This document shows, in pieces, positions 44,968-52,457 of a stretch of DNA of 64,000 bases. How positions within the stretch are numbered: the stretch's first letter is position 1; the number at the start of each line of letters is the position of its first letter. The stretch spans positions 1 to 64,000 of the forward strand of contig NZ_JALHPR010000001.1 of the NCBI RefSeq assembly GCF_022842375.1. The letters run 5' to 3'. A program made the position numbers and the translations under genes. This DNA is from Elioraea sp. (GTDB taxonomy: Bacteria > Pseudomonadota > Alphaproteobacteria > Acetobacterales > Acetobacteraceae). The notes beneath the pieces are model-generated. The model had not been told where the DNA came from and searched no databases. It was given only the letters and a program-made list of their open reading frames with translations.

Positions 44968-46223
44968 GCGGTGCGCGTGCACTCGGCCTCGCCGAGGCGT
45001 TCCTCGCGACGCTGGCGGAGAGAAGTGCCGATGCGCCAGGCGTGACGCGGGCGAGCTTCGGTGCCGGCGAGCGCATGGCGCATGCCGAGGCACGGGCGGT
45101 TGCGGAGGGCCTCGGCCTCGTCGTCACGACCGATGCCATCGGCACGCTGATGATGACGCTGCCGGGGCGTGACCCATCGCTGCCCGCCGGCGTGATCGGC
45201 AGCCATCTCGACAGCGTTCGCCACGGCGGCAACTACGATGGTGCGGCGGGCGTGGCGATGGGCCTCGCGCTGGCCGCACGCCTCGTGCACGCGGGAGCGC
45301 AGCCGGCGCGTGACCTCGTCATCCTGGGCATCCGGGCTGAGGAGATGGTGTGGTTCCCGGCCCACTATCTCGGCAGCCGCGCGGCTTTCGGTGTGCTGCC
45401 GGCGGATGCGCCCGACACGCTGCGTCGCACCGACACGGGCCGGACGCTGGCTGATCACATGGCCGAGGAGGGGTTCGATCCGGATTTCGTTCGCGCCCGC
45501 AGCGCGAGCCTCGATCCTGGCCGCATCGCCTGGTTCATCGAGCCGCATATCGAGCAGGGGCCAGCCCTGGTCGAGGCAGCGCTCCCGGTGGGCATCGTCA
45601 CCGGGATCCGCGGGTCAATCCGGTACCGGAACTGCCGCGCCATTGGGCAGGATGCCCATGCAGGCGCCGTTCCCCGCGGCTTCCGCCACGATGCCGTTCT
45701 CGCCGCCGCCCGCCTCGCCGCCGGCCTCGACCGGTTCTGGGACCAGGAGGAGGCGCGCGGCAGCGACCTCGTTCTGACGATCGGCGAATTCTGGACAGAC
45801 CCCGCCCGCCACGCCCCGACGCGCATCCCTGGCGAGGTGCGCTTCACCCTCGACATTCGCAGCGAAGATGATGCGGTTCTCGACCGCGCCCGTGCGCATC
45901 TCGATGCCGCGATCGCAGGCGAACGCCGCGTGAAGATCGACCTCGGCCCCGGCATGCGCGCAACACCTGCGCTGATGGACCGCGCGATCCAGGCGGCGCT
46001 GCACGCGGCCGCTGCGTCACGCGGCGTGACGGTGATGCCGATGGCGAGTGGCGCGGGGCATGACTGCGCGACCTTCGCCGGCCTCGGCATCCCATCCGGC
46101 ATGGTGTTCATCCGGAACGAGAACGGCAGCCACAATCCTGACGAGGCGATGGCGATGGAGGATTTCGCCGCCGCCTTCAGCGTGATGGCGGCGGCGACAG
46201 ACAGGCTGCTCGGCGTCAGTTGA
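44940..46223 (+). CDS. M20 Zn-dependent N-carbamoylase/allantoate amidohydrolase family (HyuC/AllC)
   Basis: This protein of about 427 residues belongs to the hydantoinase/carbamoylase branch of peptidase M20. Metal and substrate motifs are GSHLDSVRHGGNYDG, RAEEMVWF, EPHIEQGPALVEAALPVGIVTGIRG, DAHAGAVP, and GAGHDCATFAGLGIPSGMVF with NGSHNPDEAM. The enzyme removes the carbamoyl group from N-carbamoyl amino acids or ureidoglycolate-type compounds. No ATG occurs near the N-terminus; GTG 44940, inside the dctM end, gives the expected length. It completes a hydantoin-to-amino-acid route with hydA. The usual EEGARF box is altered to EEMVWF. Confidence 0.87.
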   Translation: MAAEQDLRLSGARALGLAEAFLATLAERSADAPGVTRASFGAGERMAHAEARAVAEGLGLVVTTDAIGTLMMTLPGRDPSLPAGVIGSHLDSVRHGGNYDGAAGVAMGLALAARLVHAGAQPARDLVILGIRAEEMVWFPAHYLGSRAAFGVLPADAPDTLRRTDTGRTLADHMAEEGFDPDFVRARSASLDPGRIAWFIEPHIEQGPALVEAALPVGIVTGIRGSIRYRNCRAIGQDAHAGAVPRGFRHDAVLAAARLAAGLDRFWDQEEARGSDLVLTIGEFWTDPARHAPTRIPGEVRFTLDIRSEDDAVLDRARAHLDAAIAGERRVKIDLGPGMRATPALMDRAIQAALHAAAASRGVTVMPMASGAGHDCATFAGLGIPSGMVFIRNENGSHNPDEAMAMEDFAAAFSVMAAATDRLLGVS

Positions 46224-47271
46224 GGCTGTAGCCGCGCGCCGCGCCCACGGTGCTGTTCCACATCGTCACGCAGTTGTTCCAGACGCGCGAGCAGCTGTCA
46301 CGGAAGGAGGGCAGCACCGCGGTGCTCACGGCCGCGCGGAGTGCTGCCTCATCGGCGGCGGGAACGGGCGACAGCACGTTGGTGAACTTCTTTCCTTCGG
46401 TGCAGGCGGGCTGATTCGTCATGCAGGCGATGGCGATATCATTCGAGGTATCAGCCAGTGCCCAGAGCTGGTTCTCCATGTCCTTGAAGGCGGCATCGAG
46501 GGCCTGCTGCTGCGCCGGCGAGAAGCGCCGCCAGGCGGCAACCGACATGAAGTGGCCCTGCATGCCGCCAGCCAGACTCATCGGGAAGATATGGGTCGTC
46601 ACCTCGGCCCAGTTGCCCTGGTGCGCCGAGGTGGCAGAGGTGATGCCGCAATTGACCACGCCGCGCTGGAGTGCGGGGTAGGTCTCAGTGAAATTCAGCG
46701 TCACGGGCGTTCCGCCGAAATGCTGGATCAGCGCCGACATCGAGGGCGTGTAGGAGCGGATCTTGAGCCCGCGGAAGTCGGCGATCGACTTCACCGGGTG
46801 GTTGCAGAAGAAGAACTGCGGCCCGAATGGCCATAGGGCGACGGCCTTGACGCCAAACCGTTCCTGGATGCGGGCATCGAACGCCGCGCGCATCGCCTCG
46901 GTCGCCTTCCTGAGGTCAGCCACGGTGGTCGAGACGCCGATGAGGTCGATCCCGTCGAGGAACGGCTCGTCACGCGCGACCTGGCCGATCGGCGTCGTCA
47001 TGACGTCGAACGCGCCGGAGCGGAGCAGGCGGAGCACATCGGCCGGCTGCGCGCCAACCTGGTCGATCGGGTTGAACGTGATCGCCACCGGCGCGCCGAC
47101 GCGGCCCGGCAGCGTGCCGTAGAACGGCCGCTCGATGCCCTCGACCACCTTGGCATTGGCGGTGAAGTGGCCGGTGATGCGGAGCGGGATGGGCGCCTGC
47201 GCCGCTGCGGGAAGGCTGAGCGCTGCGGCAAGGGTGGCGGCGGCGAGAAGGCGGAACGGCGCGTGCATCAT
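46216..47271 (-). CDS. TRAP transporter substrate-binding protein (DctP family)
   Basis: This 351-residue periplasmic receptor has a signal peptide cleaving after PAAAQA. DctP landmarks are the conserved Arg/Asn region GLKIRSYTPSMSALIQHFGGTPVTLNFTE, cited for its K-I-R and G-G-x-P-V core, and YPALQRGVVNCGITS. MSLAGGMQGHFMSVAAWRRFSP follows. Two tandem ATG codons start it at 47271. It converges on the N-carbamoylase gene with an 8-bp overlap, and on its own strand follows the PuuE-like gene. It has its own sigma-54 promoter and should pair with the DctQM at 43076-44967. Confidence 0.9.
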   Translation of the reverse strand: MMHAPFRLLAAATLAAALSLPAAAQAPIPLRITGHFTANAKVVEGIERPFYGTLPGRVGAPVAITFNPIDQVGAQPADVLRLLRSGAFDVMTTPIGQVARDEPFLDGIDLIGVSTTVADLRKATEAMRAAFDARIQERFGVKAVALWPFGPQFFFCNHPVKSIADFRGLKIRSYTPSMSALIQHFGGTPVTLNFTETYPALQRGVVNCGITSATSAHQGNWAEVTTHIFPMSLAGGMQGHFMSVAAWRRFSPAQQQALDAAFKDMENQLWALADTSNDIAIACMTNQPACTEGKKFTNVLSPVPAADEAALRAAVSTAVLPSFRDSCSRVWNNCVTMWNSTVGAARGYSLN

Positions 47272-47308
47272 GACCCCCGGGGCGGTTGCTGCGTGCAGCA
47301 CAGGCCCT

Positions 47309-47324
47309 AGCAAATCCGATGCCG
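47309..47324 (-). promoter_or_regulatory. Sigma-54 promoter of the TRAP binding protein
   Basis: Minus strand CGGCATC, four bases, TTGCT, with GG 47323-47322 and GC 47311-47310. The expected start near 47299 leaves a 28-nt leader. This makes dctP a separate nitrogen-regulated unit even though its upstream neighbour is only 73 bp away. Confidence 0.68.
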
Positions 47325-47344
47325 CACCGATCCGTCTCTCCGCG

Positions 47345-48253
47345 TCAGGCGATCGGTCCCCAGGGATCGTCCATCGCGGGAAGGCCAAGCACCTGGCGCC
47401 AGTGCCTCGCGATGTCGATCCGTCGCGCGACCCAGACGCCGTGGTGCCGCGTGACGTGCCGCAGCAGCGAGACGAGGCCGCCGATGCGCGCCGGCCGCCC
47501 GATCGCGCGGAGGTGCAGCCCGATCGACAGCATCCGCGGGGCCGTGGCCCCCTCCTCGTAGAGCCTGTCGAACGCGGCGATGCAGTAGCGGGAGAAATCG
47601 TCGGCGAACACGAAGCCGCCGCCGGCGCGGAACCGCATGTCGTTGGTGTCGAACGCATAGGGCAGAACGATGTGCTGCCGCCCGGCGACGGTGAGCGGGT
47701 AGGGCAGGTCATCGTCATAGGCGTCGCTGTCATAGACGAAGCCGCCATGCTCCATCAGCAGCCGGCGGGTGTTCAGGCTCGCCGATGACCGCGTGTGCCA
47801 GCCCGAGGGCCTGCGCCCGCAGGCCGCCTCGATCGCCGAGACGGTGCGGGCGATGTTGCCACGCTCCTCCTCCTCGCCCATCGCGGCGTGCTTCTCCCAC
47901 CGCCAGCCATGGGCAGATACCTCGTGCCCGGCTTCGGCAGGCAGGGCGGCGAGCCAGGGACTCTCCGCCACGGCGCGGCCGCAGGAGGAGAAGGTGGCGC
48001 GCACCCCGAACGCGCCGAGCACGTCCATCACCCGGCGGAACCCGGCATGCAGCCCGTAGGCGTAGTGGCTCTCCATGCACACATCCGCCACGCCCTCGAG
48101 ACGCTCCTGCGTATCGTCGACCTTCTCGTTGTGCGGGTCGCCGCGGGTGAGTGAGTACTCCGCTCCCTCCTCGACATTCACCACGATTGAAAGCGCCACG
48201 CGTGCCCCCCCGGGCCAGCCGGCACGGGGCGGAAAACTCCGTCGTTCGGTCAT
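47345..48253 (-). CDS. PuuE-like allantoinase / polysaccharide-deacetylase-fold hydrolase
   Basis: This 302-residue protein has no signal peptide. It opens WPGGARVALSIVVNVEEGAEYS and carries GHEVSAHGWRWEKHAAMGEEEE, where the S-A-H-G-W-R-W core and following acidic turn are typical of PuuE allantoinases and related cytosolic NodB-fold amidases. SGWHTRSSASLNTRRLL and a late LHLRAIGRPARI complete the fold. Metal-free PuuE opens allantoin to allantoate, which the M20 enzyme downstream could then process. No puuD or uricase gene is nearby. ATG 48253 is preferred because it follows the sigma-54 promoter by about 24 bp. Confidence 0.87.
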   Translation of the reverse strand: MTERRSFPPRAGWPGGARVALSIVVNVEEGAEYSLTRGDPHNEKVDDTQERLEGVADVCMESHYAYGLHAGFRRVMDVLGAFGVRATFSSCGRAVAESPWLAALPAEAGHEVSAHGWRWEKHAAMGEEEERGNIARTVSAIEAACGRRPSGWHTRSSASLNTRRLLMEHGGFVYDSDAYDDDLPYPLTVAGRQHIVLPYAFDTNDMRFRAGGGFVFADDFSRYCIAAFDRLYEEGATAPRMLSIGLHLRAIGRPARIGGLVSLLRHVTRHHGVWVARRIDIARHWRQVLGLPAMDDPWGPIA

Positions 48254-48286
48254 GCGATCCTTCGTCCCCTCATCGCCACGCGGTGC

Positions 48287-48302
48287 AGCATGCCGCGTGC
48301 CA
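48287..48302 (-). promoter_or_regulatory. Sigma-54 promoter of the PuuE-like gene
   Basis: Minus strand TGGCACG, four bases, ATGCT, with GG 48301-48300 and GC 48289-48288. Only the first T of the -12 box deviates. The expected start is near 48277, 24 bp before the ATG. Confidence 0.65.
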
Positions 48303-48355
48303 CCGGCAGACGCGAGGGCTTGCATGCGCGCCAACTTGCCGCGACGCTGGGGCCC

Positions 48356-49081
48356 ATGACACAGACCCGCATCGGCATGCTCGTGCCGTCATCCAACACC
48401 GTCGCCGAGCCGTATACGCAGGCGATGCTGGCCGCCACGCCCGCCATCACGCTGCATGTCGCGCGCTTCCGCGTGACCAGGCTCGACCTGACCGACGCCG
48501 CACTCGTGCAGTTCACCCAGGCACCATTGCTCGAGGCTGCCTCGCTGCTGGCGGATGCGAAGCTGCACGCAATCTGCCTGAACGCCACCGCCTCCTGCTA
48601 CACGGGGCTCGCTGGCGATCGTGCGCTGACGGCGGCGATCACGGCAGCGACGGGCATTCCCGCCGCCACCGCGATGCTCGCGCTCGATACGTTGCTCAAG
48701 CGTATTGGTGGGCAGCGCATCGGGCTCGTGACACCCTTCCTCCATGACGTGCAGGAGGCGACGCTGAAGGTGCTCCGCGGCGAAGGCTGGCCGATCGTGG
48801 CGGAGCGCCATCTGAACGACCCCGGCAACTACAGCTTCGCGACGTGGCCTGACGAGCGCGTGGCGGAGCTTGCCCGCGAGGTGGCGGCCGAGGGCGTTGA
48901 CAGCATCGCGATCGTCTCCACCAACCTGCGCGGGGCGATGGTCGCACCCGCCCTCGAGCGCGAACTCGGCATTCCGGTTCTCGACACGGTCGCTACCGCA
49001 CTCTGGGGGGCACTCGCCGCCGCCGGTGCCGACCCGCGTGCGATCAGGGGCTGGGGCCGCATGTTCGACGAAGGGATCTAG
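48356..49081 (+). CDS. Asp/Glu racemase / maleate isomerase-fold protein lacking both catalytic cysteines
   Basis: This 241-residue protein starts RIGMLVPSSNTVAEPY, the substrate-binding loop of the maleate isomerase/arylmalonate decarboxylase/hydantoin racemase superfamily. The positions where relatives carry the two catalytic Cys appear as Ala77 (LNATASC) and Ser188 (IVSTNLRG). Cys81 lies only four residues from the first site. The protein is full length with no frameshift. It may be an inactive or alternative-chemistry homologue, or Cys81 may act. It is divergent from the PuuE-like gene. A hydantoin racemase role would suit the neighbourhood but is not supported by the residues. Confidence 0.75.
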   Translation: MTQTRIGMLVPSSNTVAEPYTQAMLAATPAITLHVARFRVTRLDLTDAALVQFTQAPLLEAASLLADAKLHAICLNATASCYTGLAGDRALTAAITAATGIPAATAMLALDTLLKRIGGQRIGLVTPFLHDVQEATLKVLRGEGWPIVAERHLNDPGNYSFATWPDERVAELAREVAAEGVDSIAIVSTNLRGAMVAPALERELGIPVLDTVATALWGALAAAGADPRAIRGWGRMFDEGI

Positions 49082-49268
49082 CGCAGGGCTCGTTGCGTTT
49101 CCGGCAGGCCGGCGCGCGAGCCAGACAGTCGCCTGCACCCTTCGTTGTTGGATGCGCGCGACTCCAGGTACGGTACCTTGGACGCCGTCGGTGGGGCGGG
49201 AATGCAGGGTGCGGTCGGTGCGCAGTCAGGTGTGCTCGACACGGGCCTTGCCAGCACAGGAGTGGGCG

Positions 49269-49958
49269 ATGACGTTCCAGGCGTTTCTGAACAATCCGAA
49301 AGGCTATTTGTCGACCCACGAGATGTACATCGCGAACAGCCCCGCGGTGCTTGCGTGCATGCGATCCGACAACGCGCATGCGTTGCCAGGTGGGCTGACA
49401 CGTCAGCGCTGGCGTCAGCGGCCCGCCGGGCCGTTTCCGACATTTGTGGCAGGCGGGGCGCCGGTCGGAGCGAAGCCGGTCGGGCAGGTGTTGCACGATA
49501 CCGCGCGGCACCTGCCATTCGTCGGCCGAAAACTCCTCCAGTACGGCCTGGGGAGCACCGTCGGCGATCTTGGGCTGCGCTATCTGCCGTTCAATCCCAA
49601 CCACGTCACGTACATGCGTGTCCACGGTGCCGCAACCTTCGTCATGACGGGCCCATTGACCGGTTGCACGATCGCAGCCGTGCGGGGCGGGGCAGGCGAG
49701 ATATGGTTCATCCACTCCAACCAGAACGGCGGCGGTGTTGCCGGGGCCATAGCGGCTCAGTTGCAGGGCATTACGGATCTCGTGACCGGAGTGCTCGGGC
49801 TGCTGATGGCGAACGTCATCACCTGCACGTATCTCACGGACTATGACGGCTTCGGTTTCGTGTTCGGTCGGCTTCGACCGAACGGAGTATGGAAGTTCTA
49901 CTCACATGCAACGAGTCAGGCCGGCAACACTGCAACCCGCAAGTTCGGGCAGTTCTGA
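49269..49958 (+). CDS. Orphan protein with possible CNF1/BLF1-like Cys-His deamidase motif
   Basis: I do not recognise this 229-residue protein as a known family. It has no signal peptide or clear membrane helix, though residues 170-188 are hydrophobic. Residues 130-133 read L-T-G-C and are followed 16 residues later by His149 at the end of a beta strand (EIWFIH). CNF1 and BLF1 toxins have an LSGC cysteine and a His 12-15 residues later in the same kind of strand. AGGAG is 7 bp before ATG 49269. The base composition is visibly less GC-rich than its neighbours, and there is unexplained DNA on both sides (187 and 268 bp). It stands alone, without a secretion or immunity gene. Confidence 0.7.
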   Translation: MTFQAFLNNPKGYLSTHEMYIANSPAVLACMRSDNAHALPGGLTRQRWRQRPAGPFPTFVAGGAPVGAKPVGQVLHDTARHLPFVGRKLLQYGLGSTVGDLGLRYLPFNPNHVTYMRVHGAATFVMTGPLTGCTIAAVRGGAGEIWFIHSNQNGGGVAGAIAAQLQGITDLVTGVLGLLMANVITCTYLTDYDGFGFVFGRLRPNGVWKFYSHATSQAGNTATRKFGQF

Positions 49959-50121
49959 TCCGGGTCGAGCGTCGCCTTCGGCCAACCCGTCGCGATGACC
50001 CCGGCACGGGAGAAGTGCGGTCGACGAGGGACCACTGCCGCGACACTGCGTTTCAGGGCGTGAAACGGATGGAGCCTGGGCCAGGATCTGCCGCGCGATC
50101 GATTCCAATCGAACAGCGTTC

Positions 50122-50159
50122 GCTGGACCATGATCCGCGGTCGCTACTCATGGTCCAGC
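50122..50159. repeat. Perfect 12-bp inverted repeat in a non-coding gap
   Basis: GCTGGACCATGA (50122-50133) and TCATGGTCCAGC (50148-50159) are exact inverted copies with a 14-bp spacer. It lies in the 268-bp gap between the orphan gene and the aminotransferase, where I see no gene. There is no T-run, and GC content is lower than usual. Confidence 0.75.
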
Positions 50160-50226
50160 CATCATCTGGCGAGCGATTCGACTCGATGACGGAACGCTCG
50201 GCGATGCAACATCAGCGGATACTGCC

Positions 50227-51399
50227 CTAGCCAGAGAGCGTTTCCATTGCTGCCGTCACCCCACCCCTGCCATGCGGCACGCCGGCATCGCGCAGGCTGA
50301 GTTCCACGGCAGCAAGCGTGCCGAGGATCATCGGCTCGTTCAGGTCACCGAGATGGCCGATGCGGAACACCCGCCCGCCAAGCTTGCCCAAGCCCCCGCC
50401 GAGCGAGACGTTGTAGCGCGCGGCAGCCTTCCGCACGCCCTCGGCGTTGTGCCCCTCGGGCATCAGGATGGCCGTGACGCTGTCGGAATAACGCACCGGG
50501 TCGGTGCAGAAGAGCTGCGGCCCATCGTTGCCCGACCACACCTTCACGGCAGCGCGCACGGCCTTGGCCAGGCGATGGTGGCGCGCATACACGGCCTCCA
50601 TCCCCTCCTCCTCGAGCAGGCGGAGCGCTTCGGCAAGCCCGTGGAACATCTGCGTCGGGATGGTGCCGACGAAGCTCTTGTGCCGCCGCGTCAGCATCAC
50701 CGACCAGTCGAGGTAGTGGCGCGGCATGGTGGCCTTCGCATGCGCCACCATCGCCTTCTGGCTGACGGCGGTGAAGCTCATCCCCGTCGGGAGCATCAGC
50801 CCCTTCTGGCTGCCGCCGACGGTAAGGTCGATGCCCCATGCATCCATCGTGTAGGGCAGCGAGCCGAGGGACGAGATCGTGTCGGAGAGCAGCAATGCCG
50901 GGTGCTTCGTCTCGTCGAGGGCAGCGCGGATCGCGGCGACCGGCAGCGTCACGCCCGTGGAGGTCTCGTTGTGCACGGTGCAGACCGCGGAAATCCTGTG
51001 GCCCGTGTCGGCCGCGAGCGCTGCCTTCACCGCCTCGGCCTGCGCGCCGCGGCGCCAATCCGCCGGCACCGTCTCGACGGACAGGCCGAATTTATGCGCC
51101 ATCTCCGTCCAGCTCTCGCTGAAATAGCCGCTTTCGAGCATCAGCAGCGTGTCGCCGGGCGAGAACAGGTTGACGAGGCTCGCCTCCCACGCGCCGTGGC
51201 CGGAGGCGGCGTACATGAAGATGTGCCCGTCGGTGCGCAGCACCTGCTTCAGGCGGGCGGAGCAATCCTCGAACAGCGCAATGAAGCCTTCATCCATGAA
51301 GTCGGCCGAGGGGCGGTCGATCGCGCGGAGGATGCTGTCGGGGATGTTGGTGGGGCCTGGGTTGGCGAAGAACAGGCGGCCGCGCGGCTTCGGTGGCAA
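50227..51399 (-). CDS. Class V aminotransferase (serine/alanine-glyoxylate aminotransferase family)
   Basis: This protein of about 390 residues is a PLP fold-type I enzyme. Landmarks are FFANPGPTNIPDSILRAI, the glycine-rich ASGHGAWEASLVNL, HNETSTGVTLP, SDTISSLGSLPY and the PLP-lysine region GGSQKGLMLPTGM. C-terminal GGGLGKLGGRVFRIGHLGD is typical of serine-glyoxylate enzymes. No ATG lies near the conserved N-terminus; TTG 51399, with GGAG about 9 bp upstream, fits best. Reading further upstream in frame only runs through a short tandem repeat and into the previous gene. It is the last gene of a minus-strand D-amino-acid/AtuA group. Confidence 0.88.
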   Translation of the reverse strand: MPPKPRGRLFFANPGPTNIPDSILRAIDRPSADFMDEGFIALFEDCSARLKQVLRTDGHIFMYAASGHGAWEASLVNLFSPGDTLLMLESGYFSESWTEMAHKFGLSVETVPADWRRGAQAEAVKAALAADTGHRISAVCTVHNETSTGVTLPVAAIRAALDETKHPALLLSDTISSLGSLPYTMDAWGIDLTVGGSQKGLMLPTGMSFTAVSQKAMVAHAKATMPRHYLDWSVMLTRRHKSFVGTIPTQMFHGLAEALRLLEEEGMEAVYARHHRLAKAVRAAVKVWSGNDGPQLFCTDPVRYSDSVTAILMPEGHNAEGVRKAAARYNVSLGGGLGKLGGRVFRIGHLGDLNEPMILGTLAAVELSLRDAGVPHGRGGVTAAMETLSG

Positions 51400-51422
51400 G
51401 GGAGTGTCTCCGGATCGGTGTT

Positions 51423-51461
51423 GCGCCAGGGCTTTTGCGCCAGGGCTTTTGCGCCAGGGCT
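51423..51461. repeat. 14-bp tandem repeat, 2.8 copies
   Basis: GCGCCAGGGCTTTT occurs twice exactly, followed by an 11-bp partial copy. It occupies most of the 67-bp gap between dgcA and the aminotransferase, just upstream of the latter's ribosome-binding site. A 14-bp unit would shift frame if translated, which supports a non-coding location. Confidence 0.9.
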
Positions 51462-51466
51462 CGCGG

Positions 51467-52453
51467 TCAACCCCAAAGGTCAGGTTCCGGCGGGTCGACG
51501 AGGCTGCCATCGTAGCGCAGGCCGGGCGTGCGGTCGCGCGCCATCAGCAGCGGGCCGTCGATGTCGACGAAATCGACCCCCTGCGCCACGAGATGGGCCG
51601 GCGCCATGGAGAGGGAACTGGCCAGCATGCAGCCGACCATCACCCTGAAGCCGCGTGCCTGCGCCGCCTCGCGCAGCTTCAGCGCCTCGGTCAGCCCCCC
51701 GGTCTTGTCGAGCTTGATGTTGACGACCTGGTAGAGCCCGGCGAGGCGGGCAAGCGTTGTCGTGTCATGGCAGCTCTCGTCGGCGCCGAGCGGCAGCGGG
51801 AAGGCGACATCGCGCAGCGCCTCATCGGCCTCCGCGTGCAGCGGCTGTTCGAGCATCTCGACGCCGGCTTCGGCGAGCGCTGGCGCGATCTCGCGCGCCT
51901 GGTCGAGGGTCAGCGCCTCGTTGGCATCGACGATGATGCGGGATGAGGGTGCGTTGGCGCGCACGGCGGCAATGCGCGCGGCATCCTCACCATCGCCGGT
52001 GAGCTTGAGCTTCAGCAGCGGGCGCGATGCCGCCTCCGCTGCAGCCTTCCCCATCGCTTCCGGCGCGTCGACCGAGAGCGTGTAGGCGGTCGTCACGCGC
52101 GCAGGCTCTGGCAGGCCGGCGAGCTCCCACACCCGTTTGCCCGAGAGCTTTGCCTCGAGGTCCCACAGCGCGCAATCGACGGCGTTCCGGGCGGCACCTG
52201 CGCGCATCGCCCGCTGCAACCCCTCGCGTTCGAGGCCACCCGCGATGGAGGGACCGATCGCGGCGATCGCCCTCGCCACGTCATCCACCGTCTCGCCATA
52301 GCGCGCATAGGGCGTGCACTCGCCACGGCCGATCACGTCGCCATCGGTGATCTCGCAGACGAGAACACGCGCCTCGGTGCGCGCACCGCGGCTGATGCGG
52401 AACGTGCCCTTAAGCGGAAACACCTCCTCATGCACGGTCAACAGGCGCGGCAT
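51467..52453 (-). CDS. dgcA: N-acetyl-D-glutamate racemase DgcA / dipeptide epimerase (enolase superfamily)
   Basis: This 328-residue enolase-superfamily enzyme has the K-x-K base (LLKLKLTGD), metal ligands in IIVDANEAL (Asp), EMLEQPL (Glu) and LGADESCHD (Asp), and the opposite-face Lys in VNIKLDKTGG. This is the layout of L-Ala-D/L-Glu epimerases. It lies 4 bp downstream of a dgcN homologue, so the DgcN-DgcA D-glutamate route (acetylation of D-Glu, then racemisation of the acetyl derivative) is the better reading. A peptidoglycan dipeptide epimerase remains possible. Confidence 0.85.
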   Translation of the reverse strand: MPRLLTVHEEVFPLKGTFRISRGARTEARVLVCEITDGDVIGRGECTPYARYGETVDDVARAIAAIGPSIAGGLEREGLQRAMRAGAARNAVDCALWDLEAKLSGKRVWELAGLPEPARVTTAYTLSVDAPEAMGKAAAEAASRPLLKLKLTGDGEDAARIAAVRANAPSSRIIVDANEALTLDQAREIAPALAEAGVEMLEQPLHAEADEALRDVAFPLPLGADESCHDTTTLARLAGLYQVVNIKLDKTGGLTEALKLREAAQARGFRVMVGCMLASSLSMAPAHLVAQGVDFVDIDGPLLMARDRTPGLRYDGSLVDPPEPDLWG

Positions 52454-52457
52454 TGCC

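Noticed and set aside
49889-50230. A 113-codon frame after the orphan gene (starting 49889).
   Set aside because: No RBS, overlaps the end of the preceding gene in another frame, unusual composition and no recognisable motif.
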